This document shows positions 42,398 to 51,949 of a stretch of DNA of 64,000 bases, piece by piece. The stretch is from an uncultured Erysipelotrichaceae bacterium (GTDB lineage Bacteria > Bacillota_I > Bacilli_A > Erysipelotrichales > Erysipelotrichaceae): the NCBI GenBank assembly GCA_902766005.1, contig CACXCB010000323.1, positions 1-64,000 on the forward strand. Direction: 5' to 3'. Below the pieces are notes generated by a model. The model searched no databases, was not told where the DNA came from, and saw nothing but the letters and a program-made list of their open reading frames with translations. The stretch's first letter is position 1; each line of letters starts with the position of its first letter. Made by a program: the position numbers and the translations under genes.

Positions 42398-43610
42398 GGT
42401 CATCTATGCCGGCTCTGTCGGCACGCTTGGGAAAAAGGCAAGTGTCAATGGGTGCGGGGAGGGTGTCTATACGATTTATTTAGATGATCTTTCCTTTGTG
42501 AAATATGATGTTGCACCAAGTGAAAATGCGGGAATCATATGCATGTCCAATGACAGGAAATATGTCTATGCCGCAAACGAGACAAGGGATTTCGGCGGAC
42601 TGAATGGTGATGGCGGAGGTATCAGCGCTTACCGTATTGATGAAAAGGGAAAACTGGTCTTTATCAATCAGTCTCTTTCCTACGGATCAAGACCATCCTA
42701 TGTTTCGGTTACGGAAGATAACCGCTATCTCCTGGTATCCAACCATGGTTCCCATTCATCGGTCGTATGTCATTATGTACCTGACGGACAAGGCGGATTT
42801 GTCCTAAAGAGGGGATTCGATGATTCTTCCATTGCCATGTTTGCACTGGAAGAAAACGGTGCGATCGGCAGACTTTTGGATCTAAAGGTATTTGAAGGAC
42901 ATGGTTACTGGTGCCATGGCGGCGGGCAGTCCACAAGCCATCTTCACTCGGTGAAAGCAAGAGGAAATCTGGTCTTTGCGTGCAATCGGGGTACCGATGA
43001 AATTGAAGTCATGAAAATTGAAGATGACAGGCTGGTAATCCTGAACCGCTTCCATACAAGAAGCGGGTATGCTCCAAGGCATTTCGTTTTCCATCCAAAG
43101 AAAAACATACTGTATGCATGCAATGAGAACTATCCGTCCCTCAGTGCATTTTCCTTTGACGAAAAGGGGAACATGGAAGAGATACAGATGACGGGGACGA
43201 TGGATCAGAAATACTATGCAGAACATCCATTGCCTGTCTTTGACAAACCATGTGCAGACAGGGAAGAAAAAAATACCTCCGCAATGGGAGACAGAACATC
43301 CTATATGCCGGCAGATATTCATATCACTTCTGACGGAAGGTTCCTCTATGTTTCCAACCGTCATTTTTCCGGGCATGGAAATGTCGCCTGTTTTATAATT
43401 GCAGAGGATGGAACGGCGGACTATGTCATGAACCGCGAAGTATGCGGAAAGGATCCGAGAGGTTTTCGGATGATGGATGACCGGTATCTGATCTGCGGTA
43501 TTTTGGATCAGAACAAAGTGCAGATCTTTCCGATTGATTTTAAAACCGGAGGGCTGGATGAAGCTGTATCAGAATTTGATTTGCCGTCTTCCGCTTCTTT
43601 TGTGTTATAA
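42390..43610 (+). CDS. Lactonase-family beta-propeller protein
   Basis: 406 residues of the 6-phosphogluconolactonase (Pgl/YvrE-type) seven-bladed propeller family: VIYAGSVGTLG, YVSVTEDNRYLLVSNHGSHS, SAGYAPRHFVFHP-like HTRSGYAPRHFVFHPKK and DIHITSDGRFLYVSNRH. An insertion DKPCADREEKNTSAMGD occurs before the last blades. It may hydrolyse a sugar lactone. The start is GTG at 42390, with GGGAGGAAATC, overlapping the peptidase stop; the frame is open slightly upstream. Confidence 0.82.
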   Translation: MNRVIYAGSVGTLGKKASVNGCGEGVYTIYLDDLSFVKYDVAPSENAGIICMSNDRKYVYAANETRDFGGLNGDGGGISAYRIDEKGKLVFINQSLSYGSRPSYVSVTEDNRYLLVSNHGSHSSVVCHYVPDGQGGFVLKRGFDDSSIAMFALEENGAIGRLLDLKVFEGHGYWCHGGGQSTSHLHSVKARGNLVFACNRGTDEIEVMKIEDDRLVILNRFHTRSGYAPRHFVFHPKKNILYACNENYPSLSAFSFDEKGNMEEIQMTGTMDQKYYAEHPLPVFDKPCADREEKNTSAMGDRTSYMPADIHITSDGRFLYVSNRHFSGHGNVACFIIAEDGTADYVMNREVCGKDPRGFRMMDDRYLICGILDQNKVQIFPIDFKTGGLDEAVSEFDLPSSASFVL

Positions 43611-43623
43611 AAGGAAATCGTTA

Positions 43624-43632
43624 TGGTATAAT
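43624..43632 (+). promoter_or_regulatory. Extended -10 promoter of cdaA
   Basis: TG-G-TATAAT, a consensus extended -10, 38 nt upstream of the TTG start of cdaA. Confidence 0.6.
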
Positions 43633-43670
43633 AGAGCGGTATTTCATCCGATGAGAAAGGGGGATGCATC

Positions 43671-45113
43671 TTGTCAACCTATAGTTTAAACTGGACACTG
43701 GAGAACATCCGTACAATAACGGTCATGTTCCTGGATATATTCATTATTTGGCTGATCCTATATTATACCTTGCGTATTATACGTAATAATGCCAGAACCA
43801 TTCAGATATTTAAAGGAATTATATTTGTCGTTGTCATTGACGGCTTAGCCAAAGTTTTCGGCTTAAAGACATTGCAGCTTTTAACAGGCATCTTCATCAA
43901 CTGGGGATTCTTGGCGGTCATTATTATCTTCCAGCCGGAGATCCGCTCTTTGCTGGAGAGGATGGGCAAAACAAATGTCTTTTCCCGTATTACAACACTG
44001 ACCGGAAATGAAAAAGAAAATCTTGTCGACCAGATTGTTACGGCAGTCATGCTGTTGAGCAAGGATCAGACAGGCGCGCTGATTTCGATCGAACAGTCAC
44101 ACTCCCTGGAGGATTTTATTGCTACGGGAACAAGGATGAATTCCGATGTTACGGCAGAACTGCTGACATCCATTTTCGTTACATCGACACCGTTGCATGA
44201 TGGTGCAGTAATTATTCAGGGTGATAAGATTGCGTGTGCAAGTGCTTATTTTCCACCGACAAATATGGAACTTCCTTCCCGTTACGGTGCAAGACACAGA
44301 GCTGCTATCGGTATCAGTGAGATCACAGACTGTGTAACCGTCATTGTTTCCGAAGAGACGGGTGCAATCTCGATTACGGAAGGCGGAAAGATTTTCCACG
44401 TTGACCGTCAGCAGTTGCGTGACTATCTGTTAAGGGTCATTTGCGGCGAAGTAACGGAAGTTCATGGACGCAAGACTCCGGCACCTGTCGATGTGCATAC
44501 AGTTGTTGTCGATGAGGAAGAACAAATGGGACGCACCGGTGTTTTGAGCAAGCTGGCTCTGAAAAAACAGACGGCACCTCTCACAAATAAGATTGAAACG
44601 GAGGAGGTCATTCCTGCAGATAAGACAGAAGTGCCTGATCCTGTCGTAAAGGATAAGCTGGAAGATTCCGGTGAGAGAGAAAAACTGTATAAAGCTGCTG
44701 ATGCCGAAGCTTCTGCAGCGGAAATCAAGCTGCCGCATAAGAGAAAGCGCAAGACGCCGAGCTATCCGGTACAACCGGAGAAGCCTGTACCGCAACCGGT
44801 CAACGATTATACAACAGGATTGCAGAAGGCCAAGCCGACCAATGTCGGCAGGATGAGTGCGGAGGATGTCAAAGTGGCAAGGGAAGCTTCCGCAAAGAGA
44901 TATTCCCACAATGAGGAGCCATTGCCGGTTCCTGAGCCAATCATTGATCTGGATATGATTAATGAGGAGGAAGAAAGAAAATACGACACATCCAAACTGG
45001 ATATTTCCAAGATTGTCGGATTCAATGATGAGCTGGACAGACAGTTTGAGATGATTGACCGTCTTCCTGATACAAAGAAGACCTCCCAGAAAAACAAAGG
45101 AGGTGAGCAGTAA
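43671..45113 (+). CDS. cdaA: Diadenylate cyclase CdaA with long C-terminal extension
   Basis: 480 residues. Three N-terminal transmembrane helices (about 12-95) precede the DAC domain (about 100-265), with PLHDGAVII and GARHRAAIG, the two catalytic signatures for making c-di-AMP from ATP. The family usually ends near residue 275; here about 205 residues follow, rich in Glu, Lys and Pro (EKPVPQPVNDYTT; DKTEVPDPVVKDK), probably disordered, ending in a short conserved-looking helix DELDRQFEMIDRL. The start is TTG with AAAGGGGGAT upstream; no other in-frame start fits. Overlaps cdaR by 1 nt (TAATG). Confidence 0.93.
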   Translation: MSTYSLNWTLENIRTITVMFLDIFIIWLILYYTLRIIRNNARTIQIFKGIIFVVVIDGLAKVFGLKTLQLLTGIFINWGFLAVIIIFQPEIRSLLERMGKTNVFSRITTLTGNEKENLVDQIVTAVMLLSKDQTGALISIEQSHSLEDFIATGTRMNSDVTAELLTSIFVTSTPLHDGAVIIQGDKIACASAYFPPTNMELPSRYGARHRAAIGISEITDCVTVIVSEETGAISITEGGKIFHVDRQQLRDYLLRVICGEVTEVHGRKTPAPVDVHTVVVDEEEQMGRTGVLSKLALKKQTAPLTNKIETEEVIPADKTEVPDPVVKDKLEDSGEREKLYKAADAEASAAEIKLPHKRKRKTPSYPVQPEKPVPQPVNDYTTGLQKAKPTNVGRMSAEDVKVAREASAKRYSHNEEPLPVPEPIIDLDMINEEEERKYDTSKLDISKIVGFNDELDRQFEMIDRLPDTKKTSQKNKGGEQ

Positions 45114-46531
45114 TGAGCGAACAGGAAAGAAAAGAGCTGATGGACGAGGAAACCAATAAAACGGAACTCGCCTACAGAATTGCGGAACAATCCAAGAAAG
45201 TCGCCAATACATACCAGCATCTTGAAGACAGCCTTCTCAGGGTGTTCCGCTGGTTCTCGACTTTTATTGACAAGATTCTGTTCAACCACAAACACTCCAA
45301 ACTCGTTGCTCTTGTATTGGCGATCCTGATGTATGTCGTTGTGAATTTTGATACGATGACAGCTGTATATACATCGAGTTTCCGCTATGCAAGACCTTTA
45401 AATGATGTTACTGTGACAGCTAAGTATAACTCCGATACATTTGAAATCAGCGGATTACCTGAAAAGGTCAACATCAATATTATCGGTGATGCGACAAACG
45501 TAACCAATGCGATTACTTCGGACGGTGTCGTTGTGGCAGATCTTGAAGGAATGACAGAAGGAACACATGTAGCCCAGTTTACAACCGAAGGTTTCGGCAG
45601 TAATGTCGAAGTAGTGATCACGCCAAGCAATGCAACTGTTACCCTGAAAAAGAAAACAACAAGACAGTTCGATTTGTCTTACGATTTCATCAACCAGGCA
45701 GCAATGGACAACATTTACAGTGTCGGCACGCCTGTATTTGAATATACCAAGGTTAATGTACGTGCTTCCAAGGATACGCTCGATACCATTGCCTTTGTTA
45801 AAGCATTGATCGATGTCAGCGGCCAGGCGGCAGACTTTGAACAGGATGCAAAGCTGATTGCCTATGACTCCAACGGTATGCCTGTTTCGGCGGATATTGT
45901 CCCGGATACGGTACATGTGACAGTTCCGGTTACTTCACCGAACAAGACCGTGCCGATCGAGATCCAGGTCAGCGGAGAAGTGGCTGAAGGAATGGCAATT
46001 GAAAACATTACCGCAGACCAGCAGACGGTAACCATCTACGGATCTGAAGCCGTACTTGGTGAAATTGACAGGGTTATTGTGACGCTGAACGCTTCCACCA
46101 TCACCAAAGACTCGACCGTGCTGAGACCGGTAGTATTGCCGACTGGGGTCAACAGTGCAAACATCAACCAGATTACGATGAATGTGACGCTCGCGGAGGC
46201 CTCTACCAGAGTCATCGATGATGTTCCGATTCATTACCGCAACAACACAAATAACTACAAGGCATCTCAGCCTGACAATAAGACAACGACTTCCGTTACG
46301 GTTGTCGGTGCCCAGAGCAACATCGATGCGGTCAATCCGGAGGATATCAACGTTTACGTCGACATGATTGACGCTAAACCCGGCTTGCAGGAATTCCAGT
46401 TATTTGTGGATCAGCCGACCAATGGACTGGTGAAATACCAGCTCAATGAATCCACATTCGAACTGAACGTTCTCGGTGAAACGACCGATGATGACAGTGA
46501 TACTGGTACAACTGAAGAAAACAACGGATGA
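45113..46531 (+). CDS. cdaR: CdaR (YbbR-domain regulator of CdaA)
   Basis: 472 residues: an N-terminal cytoplasmic segment of about 65 residues, one transmembrane helix (about 65-84), then four YbbR beta domains outside the membrane (the first at NDVTVTAKYNSDTFEISGLP; another at KTVPIEIQVSGEVAEG). YbbR/CdaR proteins bind and modulate CdaA. Start codon overlaps the cdaA stop. The C-terminus is acidic (ETTDDDSDTGTTEENNG). glmM, the usual third gene of this operon, is absent; a strong terminator follows. Confidence 0.92.
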   Translation: MSEQERKELMDEETNKTELAYRIAEQSKKVANTYQHLEDSLLRVFRWFSTFIDKILFNHKHSKLVALVLAILMYVVVNFDTMTAVYTSSFRYARPLNDVTVTAKYNSDTFEISGLPEKVNINIIGDATNVTNAITSDGVVVADLEGMTEGTHVAQFTTEGFGSNVEVVITPSNATVTLKKKTTRQFDLSYDFINQAAMDNIYSVGTPVFEYTKVNVRASKDTLDTIAFVKALIDVSGQAADFEQDAKLIAYDSNGMPVSADIVPDTVHVTVPVTSPNKTVPIEIQVSGEVAEGMAIENITADQQTVTIYGSEAVLGEIDRVIVTLNASTITKDSTVLRPVVLPTGVNSANINQITMNVTLAEASTRVIDDVPIHYRNNTNNYKASQPDNKTTTSVTVVGAQSNIDAVNPEDINVYVDMIDAKPGLQEFQLFVDQPTNGLVKYQLNESTFELNVLGETTDDDSDTGTTEENNG

Positions 46532-46537
46532 TTTAAG

Positions 46538-46567
46538 CGGATATCGTAATGCGATATCCGTTTTTTT
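46538..46567 (+). terminator. Terminator of cdaA-cdaR
   Basis: CGGATATCG and CGATATCCG around 5 nt, followed by TTTTTTT. Confidence 0.9.
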
Positions 46568-46576
46568 GCACTTATG

Positions 46577-46585
46577 TGCTAAAAT
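46577..46585 (+). promoter_or_regulatory. Extended -10 promoter of the two-component operon
   Basis: TG-C-TAAAAT 16 nt upstream of the ATG at 46602; the short leader contains GGGTGAG as ribosome binding site. Confidence 0.5.
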
Positions 46586-46601
46586 ATCATGGGTGAGATT
46601 T

Positions 46602-47261
46602 ATGAAAAAAGTAATTGGAATTGTAGAAGATGAAAAAGATCTGAATGAGCTTGTGAAAAGATACCTGGAAAAAGAGGGCTATGAAGTCCGCTCTTTTCTC
46701 ACATTTGATGAGGCAAGCCCTCATACAGATGATGAAGATATCAATCTCTGGATTCTCGATATCATGCTTGGCAATAAGAGCGGATTTGACCTGATTGAAG
46801 ATATCCGTTCCTATGATCCGAATGTGCCTGTCATCTTCATGTCCGCAAGGGATAAGGAATTTGACAGAATTATCGGACTGGAAAAAGGAAGCGATGACTA
46901 CATCACTAAACCGTTCTCTCCCAAAGAGCTTGTTTTGCGTGTCAACAATGTCATCCGCAGAACATACAGGGATGATGATGCCAAGATCACGGTTGACGGG
47001 TATGTTGTGGATGAAAACCAGCGTACTGTGAGTTATGGAGATGAAGAAATCGAGCTTACAACGAAGGAATTTGAATTATTAATGCTGTTTGTAAATAACA
47101 GGGGGACTGCTTTTCCGCGTGATCAGATTCTGGAGAAGGTCTGGGAGCAGAATTACTATGGATCTGACCGTGTTGTTGATGATACGCTGCGCCGCTTGAG
47201 AAAGAAGATGCCTCACTTGAGCATCCATACGATTTACGGATTCGGATACAGGTTGAGCTGA
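46602..47261 (+). CDS. OmpR-type response regulator
   Basis: 219 residues. Receiver domain 1-115 with acidic EDE, phosphoacceptor Asp in LWILDIMLGNKSGFDL and Lys in DDYITKPFSPKEL; winged-helix output domain about 125-218 (ELTTKEFELLMLFVNNRG, then GSDRVVDDTLRRLRKKM and YGFGYRL). DNA-binding, activated by the kinase encoded next (1-nt overlap). The start at 46602 is chosen over the long open frame from 46476, which runs back into cdaR. First gene of a five-gene operon. Confidence 0.92.
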   Translation: MKKVIGIVEDEKDLNELVKRYLEKEGYEVRSFLTFDEASPHTDDEDINLWILDIMLGNKSGFDLIEDIRSYDPNVPVIFMSARDKEFDRIIGLEKGSDDYITKPFSPKELVLRVNNVIRRTYRDDDAKITVDGYVVDENQRTVSYGDEEIELTTKEFELLMLFVNNRGTAFPRDQILEKVWEQNYYGSDRVVDDTLRRLRKKMPHLSIHTIYGFGYRLS

Positions 47262-48646
47262 TGAAAAGAATGAGGATGTGGCTCAGGGAAATGACCCTGA
47301 CCCAGCAGTTGCTGACAATTATTTTTGCGTTTGTTTCTTTTTTCGCAGGCTTTGTCATGCTGTTTTTATCCCCGAAAATCGATGAGTTCTCCGAAACGGA
47401 AATGTACCGCATCCTGCATAGCTCACAGGAAAGCGTCATTCATTACCTGGAGGAAAATCCGGAAGGATCCTTTTTTGTTGCGGATTATGAAGCAACAATC
47501 ACCCAGGTTTTGTATATTCCCGCAAAGCAGAGTTTTGAGATCTTTTCCGGAGAAGCAATTCCCAATGTACTGCAGGAAGATATTCAAAACAAGCTCTGGA
47601 ATTCATTTTCGGGAACCCAGGATTTCAAGCTTTCCATCCAGGATGAGGAAGGACCGCATACATATCTGTATTCCATCACACCTTTGAAGGACGGCAGATA
47701 TCTGATTGCGTTGATTGCCGATGCATACAGGATTGAGTTCCGTACCTCATTGGTCAATGGTGTTGTCTGGATGAATATTCTCATTGTTTCCATTTTGTTT
47801 GTTCTGCTGATGATCTGGGTTGGATCATTGATTATTCCTTTGGGTTTAATCAAGAATTATGTCAACAAAATACGAAACGGTGATGAAAATGCCGTGCTGA
47901 ACATTGCCAGAAATGATGAGATCGGTGAGGTGGCCGATGCCATCAGGGATATGTACAAGGAACTGGGCAGAGAGAATCGTGAAAAACAGGAGATGATCCA
48001 GAACATTTCTCATGATTTAAAGACGCCGATTGCCACAATCAAATCCTATGGCGAGTCGATCAAGGATGGCATTTACCCATACGATACCCTGGAGAAATCA
48101 GTCGATGTCATTATCGAACATGCCGACCGTTTGGAAAAGAAGGTTAAAAGCTTGATTATTCTCAACAAGATGGGATATCTTCTGGATGATTGCGAAGAAG
48201 GCGATCATCTGGATATGAATAGTGTCATTGACAAAGTGCTTTTGTCGTTGAAGGTCATTCGACCGGAAATTACGTTTATCAAGGAACTGGAGGAAGGCGT
48301 CTGCTTTCATGGAGAAGAAGAGCCATGGCGCATTGTGGTGGAGAATCTGATTGATAACGCATTGCGTTATGCCGACAGTTCTGTCACGATTACCCTGAAA
48401 CCAAGGGAGTTATGCGTGATTAATGACGGCAAACCGATTCCGATGGATTCATTGGAGAAAATCTTTCACCCGTATGAGAAAGGCAGCAACGGGCAGTTTG
48501 GTCTGGGGCTATCCATTGTTTACAGAGTGGTGAATACATATGGCTATCACGTAAATGCAGAAAATCTAAGGCAGGGGGTCTGCTTTAGAGTTTGGCGTGA
48601 GGCGACAAAGAAGGAAAAGAGAAAAGAGAAGAACAGAAAGGCATAG
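47261..48646 (+). CDS. Membrane sensor histidine kinase
   Basis: 461 residues. Two transmembrane helices (about 18-38 and 164-186) flank a roughly 125-residue extracellular sensor. A HAMP-like linker leads to the dimerisation helix with the phospho-His in QNISHDLKTPIATIKSYG, then the HATPase domain: NLIDNALRYAD, VINDGKPI and FGLGLSIVYRVV. It should sense an envelope signal and phosphorylate the regulator encoded upstream. The ATG overlaps the previous stop. Confidence 0.93.
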   Translation: MKRMRMWLREMTLTQQLLTIIFAFVSFFAGFVMLFLSPKIDEFSETEMYRILHSSQESVIHYLEENPEGSFFVADYEATITQVLYIPAKQSFEIFSGEAIPNVLQEDIQNKLWNSFSGTQDFKLSIQDEEGPHTYLYSITPLKDGRYLIALIADAYRIEFRTSLVNGVVWMNILIVSILFVLLMIWVGSLIIPLGLIKNYVNKIRNGDENAVLNIARNDEIGEVADAIRDMYKELGRENREKQEMIQNISHDLKTPIATIKSYGESIKDGIYPYDTLEKSVDVIIEHADRLEKKVKSLIILNKMGYLLDDCEEGDHLDMNSVIDKVLLSLKVIRPEITFIKELEEGVCFHGEEEPWRIVVENLIDNALRYADSSVTITLKPRELCVINDGKPIPMDSLEKIFHPYEKGSNGQFGLGLSIVYRVVNTYGYHVNAENLRQGVCFRVWREATKKEKRKEKNRKA

Positions 48647-48651
48647 TTTTC

Positions 48652-49410
48652 ATGGAAGAAATCAGAGAGATATACGGTGTCAATACATCCTATAAACATG
48701 AAGGGGATGGACATCCGATGATCCTGCTGCACGGGTGGGGACAGAACAAGGAAATGATGGATGCAGTCTTTGAACATTTCAAGGACAGGTTTCATGTATA
48801 CAGCCTTGATTTTCCCGGTTTTGGCAAAAGCGACAATCCACCCGAAGCCTGGGGTGTAATGGATTACATGTATTTCCTGGAAGCTTTCATCAACATGTTT
48901 GATTTAGAGAATCCGATACTGATCGGCCATTCCTTCGGATGCCGCGTGGCAATCCGCTACGCTGCAACCCATGAGGTACGAAAGATGTGCCTGACCGGTG
49001 CGGCAGGTATCCGTCCGAAAAGAGGTCTGGATTATCATATCCGCACAAAGACGTACAAAGCAGGAAAATGGCTTTTGAAGGTTACCGGGCAGAAAGAGAA
49101 GCTGGAAGAGTTACAGAAGAACTCCGGTTCGGAGGATTACCGCAATGCACAAGGCATTATGAAGCCTACTTTTGTCAAAGTGGTCAATGATGATGTCAGT
49201 GATATCTTGAAAGATGTCAAGTGTTCTGTTTTGCTTGTATGGGGTGAGTATGATACTGCTGCACCTTTATGGATGGGACAGATGATGGAAAAGGAAATGC
49301 CGGATGCAGGCTTAGCTATCTTTGAAGGGGATGACCATTGGGCATACTGGCATCAGGCAGACCGGTTTAACCGCGTCTTGGATATATTTTTGAAAGAGGA
49401 TGTTTTATGA
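48652..49410 (+). CDS. Alpha/beta hydrolase
   Basis: 252 residues. HGWGQNKEMMDAVF is the oxyanion region, LIGHSFGCRVAIRYA the nucleophile elbow with Ser, LVWGEYDTAAP the Asp strand, and EGDDHWAYW the catalytic His. Cytoplasmic, no signal peptide; substrate unknown. Its gene lies in an operon with envelope-related genes: 6 nt after the kinase gene and overlapping the MurF-like gene by 4 nt. Confidence 0.88.
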   Translation: MEEIREIYGVNTSYKHEGDGHPMILLHGWGQNKEMMDAVFEHFKDRFHVYSLDFPGFGKSDNPPEAWGVMDYMYFLEAFINMFDLENPILIGHSFGCRVAIRYAATHEVRKMCLTGAAGIRPKRGLDYHIRTKTYKAGKWLLKVTGQKEKLEELQKNSGSEDYRNAQGIMKPTFVKVVNDDVSDILKDVKCSVLLVWGEYDTAAPLWMGQMMEKEMPDAGLAIFEGDDHWAYWHQADRFNRVLDIFLKEDVL

Positions 49411-50978
49411 CAATATTGAAAGTGATTTTATGGATTGTAACGGCTTTGACGATGCTGGTGCCGGCCAAAAGAGCATTGCATATGTTTCAACAAAACCGTT
49501 ATGAAACCGGCAGGTTTATCAAATGGATAAAAGAAAGCATTCGCATACAGACATCGAAGTCTTTCATTCCTTTGACTCTTGTGATAGACGCAGTGTTCAT
49601 CCCTCTGTTTTTTAAAAAGGCAGGCTTGATCATAGAAATCATTATTCTGATATTGCTTTGCATTTATTTATTCCACCAGGAAAAAAACCAGAAATATATC
49701 AAGCCTCTGGTTTATACAGCACGAGTCAAGAGACAGATCGTCGTTCTTTCTTTATTAACAATACTTGTATTCATCCTGTTATGGATTGCAGATATAAAGT
49801 GGCTTTTACCTGTTTGCGCTTATTTGCTGCCGTGGATACTGGTATTTCCGATGGCATGGATTACATCGCCTGTTGAAGCGTTGGTCAGAAACCGTTACCT
49901 GAATGAGGCAAAGGAGATTCTCAGAGATCATAAGGATTTGATCAAAATCGGTATTACGGGAAGCTACGGAAAAACAAGCACAAAGAATATCATGCAGGCA
50001 ATGATATCCGAACAGTTTTATTCTCTGATGACACCTGCTTCTTATAATACTCCTATGGGAATTACAAGAACCATCCGTGAGATGCTCAAGCCTGTCTATC
50101 AGGTGTTTGTATGTGAAATGGGTGCGGACCATGTCGGGGATATCGAAGAACTGATGAACTTTGTCCATCCGACAATCGGCGTTGTCACCTCCATCGGTCC
50201 CCAGCATCTGAATACATTCGGATCACAGGAAAACATCACGAAGGAAAAAATGAAGATGATTGAAATGCTGCCGACAGACGGCTTTGGCATCTTGAACTAT
50301 GATAACCCGTTTATTCGTGAGTATAAAATCCAAAGCAATGTTGAAGTGGTTACGTATGGTATTGATAATAAAGATGTCGACTATCATGCGGAAGATATCA
50401 AATATACGCCGAATGGTTCTTTCTTTACAGTTGTCCATGGGGAAGAAAGGGTACAGATTGAAACAAAGCTGTTAGGAGGCTTGAATATTCTGAATATTCT
50501 TTCCGCAATCGCCTGTGCGAGACATCTTGGTGTTAACTGGAATGTGATTCAAAGAGCTGCCAAGACAATGAAACAGGTTGAACATCGTCTGGAATTAAAG
50601 AAGATTAACGGTTATCGCTTTATTGATGATGCATTTAATGCCAATCCATCCGGATCGGCGATGGCATTGGAAGTTTTGTCCATGATGCCTAACAAGCGCT
50701 TTATTGTAACGCCCGGCATGATTGACTTGGGACCGAAACAGGAAGAAATCAATCAGCATTTCGGCACATTAATGAAAGATAAAGCGGATTATGTCATTCT
50801 TGTCGGTGAGCAGCAGACAAAACCGATCGTAAATGGCTTACAGGAATCCGGATTTGATATGGATCATGTCAAAGTTGTAAAAACGGTAAAGGAGGCATTC
50901 GGGCTGGTATATGCACAAGCTACACCGGAAGATACGATTCTTTTAGAAAATGACCTGCCGGACGCATTCAGCCATTAA
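49407..50978 (+). CDS. MurF-like Mur ligase with N-terminal membrane domain
   Basis: 523 residues. The first about 150 carry four or more hydrophobic helices (for example KAGLIIEIIILILLCIYLF and QIVVLSLLTILVFILLWI), which canonical MurF lacks. The rest is a Mur ligase: IKIGITGSYGKTSTKNIM (ATP loop), VCEMGADHVGDIEELM, NILSAIACARHLGV and FIDDAFNANPSGSAMALE. It may add D-Ala-D-Ala or a similar group to a wall precursor at the membrane. Whether it is the main MurF cannot be judged without the genome. ATGA overlap with the hydrolase gene. Confidence 0.85.
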   Translation: MTILKVILWIVTALTMLVPAKRALHMFQQNRYETGRFIKWIKESIRIQTSKSFIPLTLVIDAVFIPLFFKKAGLIIEIIILILLCIYLFHQEKNQKYIKPLVYTARVKRQIVVLSLLTILVFILLWIADIKWLLPVCAYLLPWILVFPMAWITSPVEALVRNRYLNEAKEILRDHKDLIKIGITGSYGKTSTKNIMQAMISEQFYSLMTPASYNTPMGITRTIREMLKPVYQVFVCEMGADHVGDIEELMNFVHPTIGVVTSIGPQHLNTFGSQENITKEKMKMIEMLPTDGFGILNYDNPFIREYKIQSNVEVVTYGIDNKDVDYHAEDIKYTPNGSFFTVVHGEERVQIETKLLGGLNILNILSAIACARHLGVNWNVIQRAAKTMKQVEHRLELKKINGYRFIDDAFNANPSGSAMALEVLSMMPNKRFIVTPGMIDLGPKQEEINQHFGTLMKDKADYVILVGEQQTKPIVNGLQESGFDMDHVKVVKTVKEAFGLVYAQATPEDTILLENDLPDAFSH

Positions 50979-50980
50979 GT

Positions 50981-51880
50981 ATGAAGTGGGCAGTATTAGC
51001 GACATGGAAAATGTCGGAAAATGGCAATCGGATTGCTTCTCAAATCCTTGCAGAAAACAGAAAAGCATCAGAAGCCATCTTGCACGGAATCTCGGACGTT
51101 GAAGATAATCCAAGTTTTCACTCTGTCGGCTATGGCGGCAGGCCTGATACCAATTGCAGAGTGATTCTGGATGGTGGATACATGGATGGTGACACATTGC
51201 ATTTTGGTGCAGTCGGTGCCATTGAAGGCTTCCGTTCACCGATTCATATCGCCTATTCCCTTAGGGAAGGCGATGCCAACAATTTCTTGGTAGGCCAAGG
51301 CGCAGAAGAATATGCGTCGAAGCATCATTTTGAAAAAAGAGACAATCTGACAGAAGAAATGATTGTCCTCTATGAACAGGAGAAGGAAAAAAGAAAACAG
51401 CTCAGTGCATATGACGGGCATGATACTGTCTGTTTTCTGGCCAAAGACAGCTTCAACAGTATTTGTGCAGGAACATCTACTTCCGGTCTTTTCATGAAGG
51501 AAAAAGGAAGGCTGGGAGATACGCCTGTTGTCGGAAACGGCTTTTATGCCGATTCCAAAACCGGTGCGGCGGCAGCAACCGGCATGGGTGAAGAGATCAT
51601 GAAAGGCTGTCTCAGCTATGCAGCTGTCATGTATATGAAAATAGGAATGCCTGTTCAGGAGGCTGCCGATAAAGCCTTGTTGCAGCTGCATCAGGAACTG
51701 ATTGAAAGAAACGGATATGCCAATCCGATGTCATTGATCGTTCTGGATAAAGAAGGCAACTTCGGTGTCAGCACAAATATCGATTTTACGTTTACATATG
51801 GAAGTGATGAACAGTCAACCGAAAACTATATCGCAAAGCTGCAGAACGGAAAAACAGTCATCACGAAGCTGACAGAATAA
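50981..51880 (+). CDS. Isoaspartyl peptidase/asparaginase-family Ntn hydrolase
   Basis: 299 residues. The autocleavage and nucleophile site is YDGHDTVCFLA (His-Asp-Thr), as in N4-glycosylasparaginase and isoaspartyl peptidases; GGYMDGDTLHFGAVGAIEG lies in the alpha chain and VGNGFYADSKTGAAAATGMGE holds the substrate loop (as separate pieces). It would mature into two chains. Starts 3 nt after the MurF-like gene; last gene of the 46602-51880 operon. Confidence 0.86.
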   Translation: MKWAVLATWKMSENGNRIASQILAENRKASEAILHGISDVEDNPSFHSVGYGGRPDTNCRVILDGGYMDGDTLHFGAVGAIEGFRSPIHIAYSLREGDANNFLVGQGAEEYASKHHFEKRDNLTEEMIVLYEQEKEKRKQLSAYDGHDTVCFLAKDSFNSICAGTSTSGLFMKEKGRLGDTPVVGNGFYADSKTGAAAATGMGEEIMKGCLSYAAVMYMKIGMPVQEAADKALLQLHQELIERNGYANPMSLIVLDKEGNFGVSTNIDFTFTYGSDEQSTENYIAKLQNGKTVITKLTE

Positions 51881-51910
51881 AACGATCGTCAAATGAAACG
51901 ATCGTTTTTC
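51879..51910 (+). terminator. Terminator of the two-component/MurF operon
   Basis: AAACGATCGT and ACGATCGTTT around 8 nt, followed by T. Overlaps the end of the asparaginase-family gene. Confidence 0.8.
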
Positions 51911-51949
51911 TTTTACTCATAAAAACATCCGGGTGTTCTGCATCGATAT

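Noticed and set aside
44430-45212. 260-codon minus-strand frame over the CdaA extension
   Set aside because: Long only because the charged, Glu/Lys-rich sense strand lacks antisense stops; no ribosome binding site or domain.
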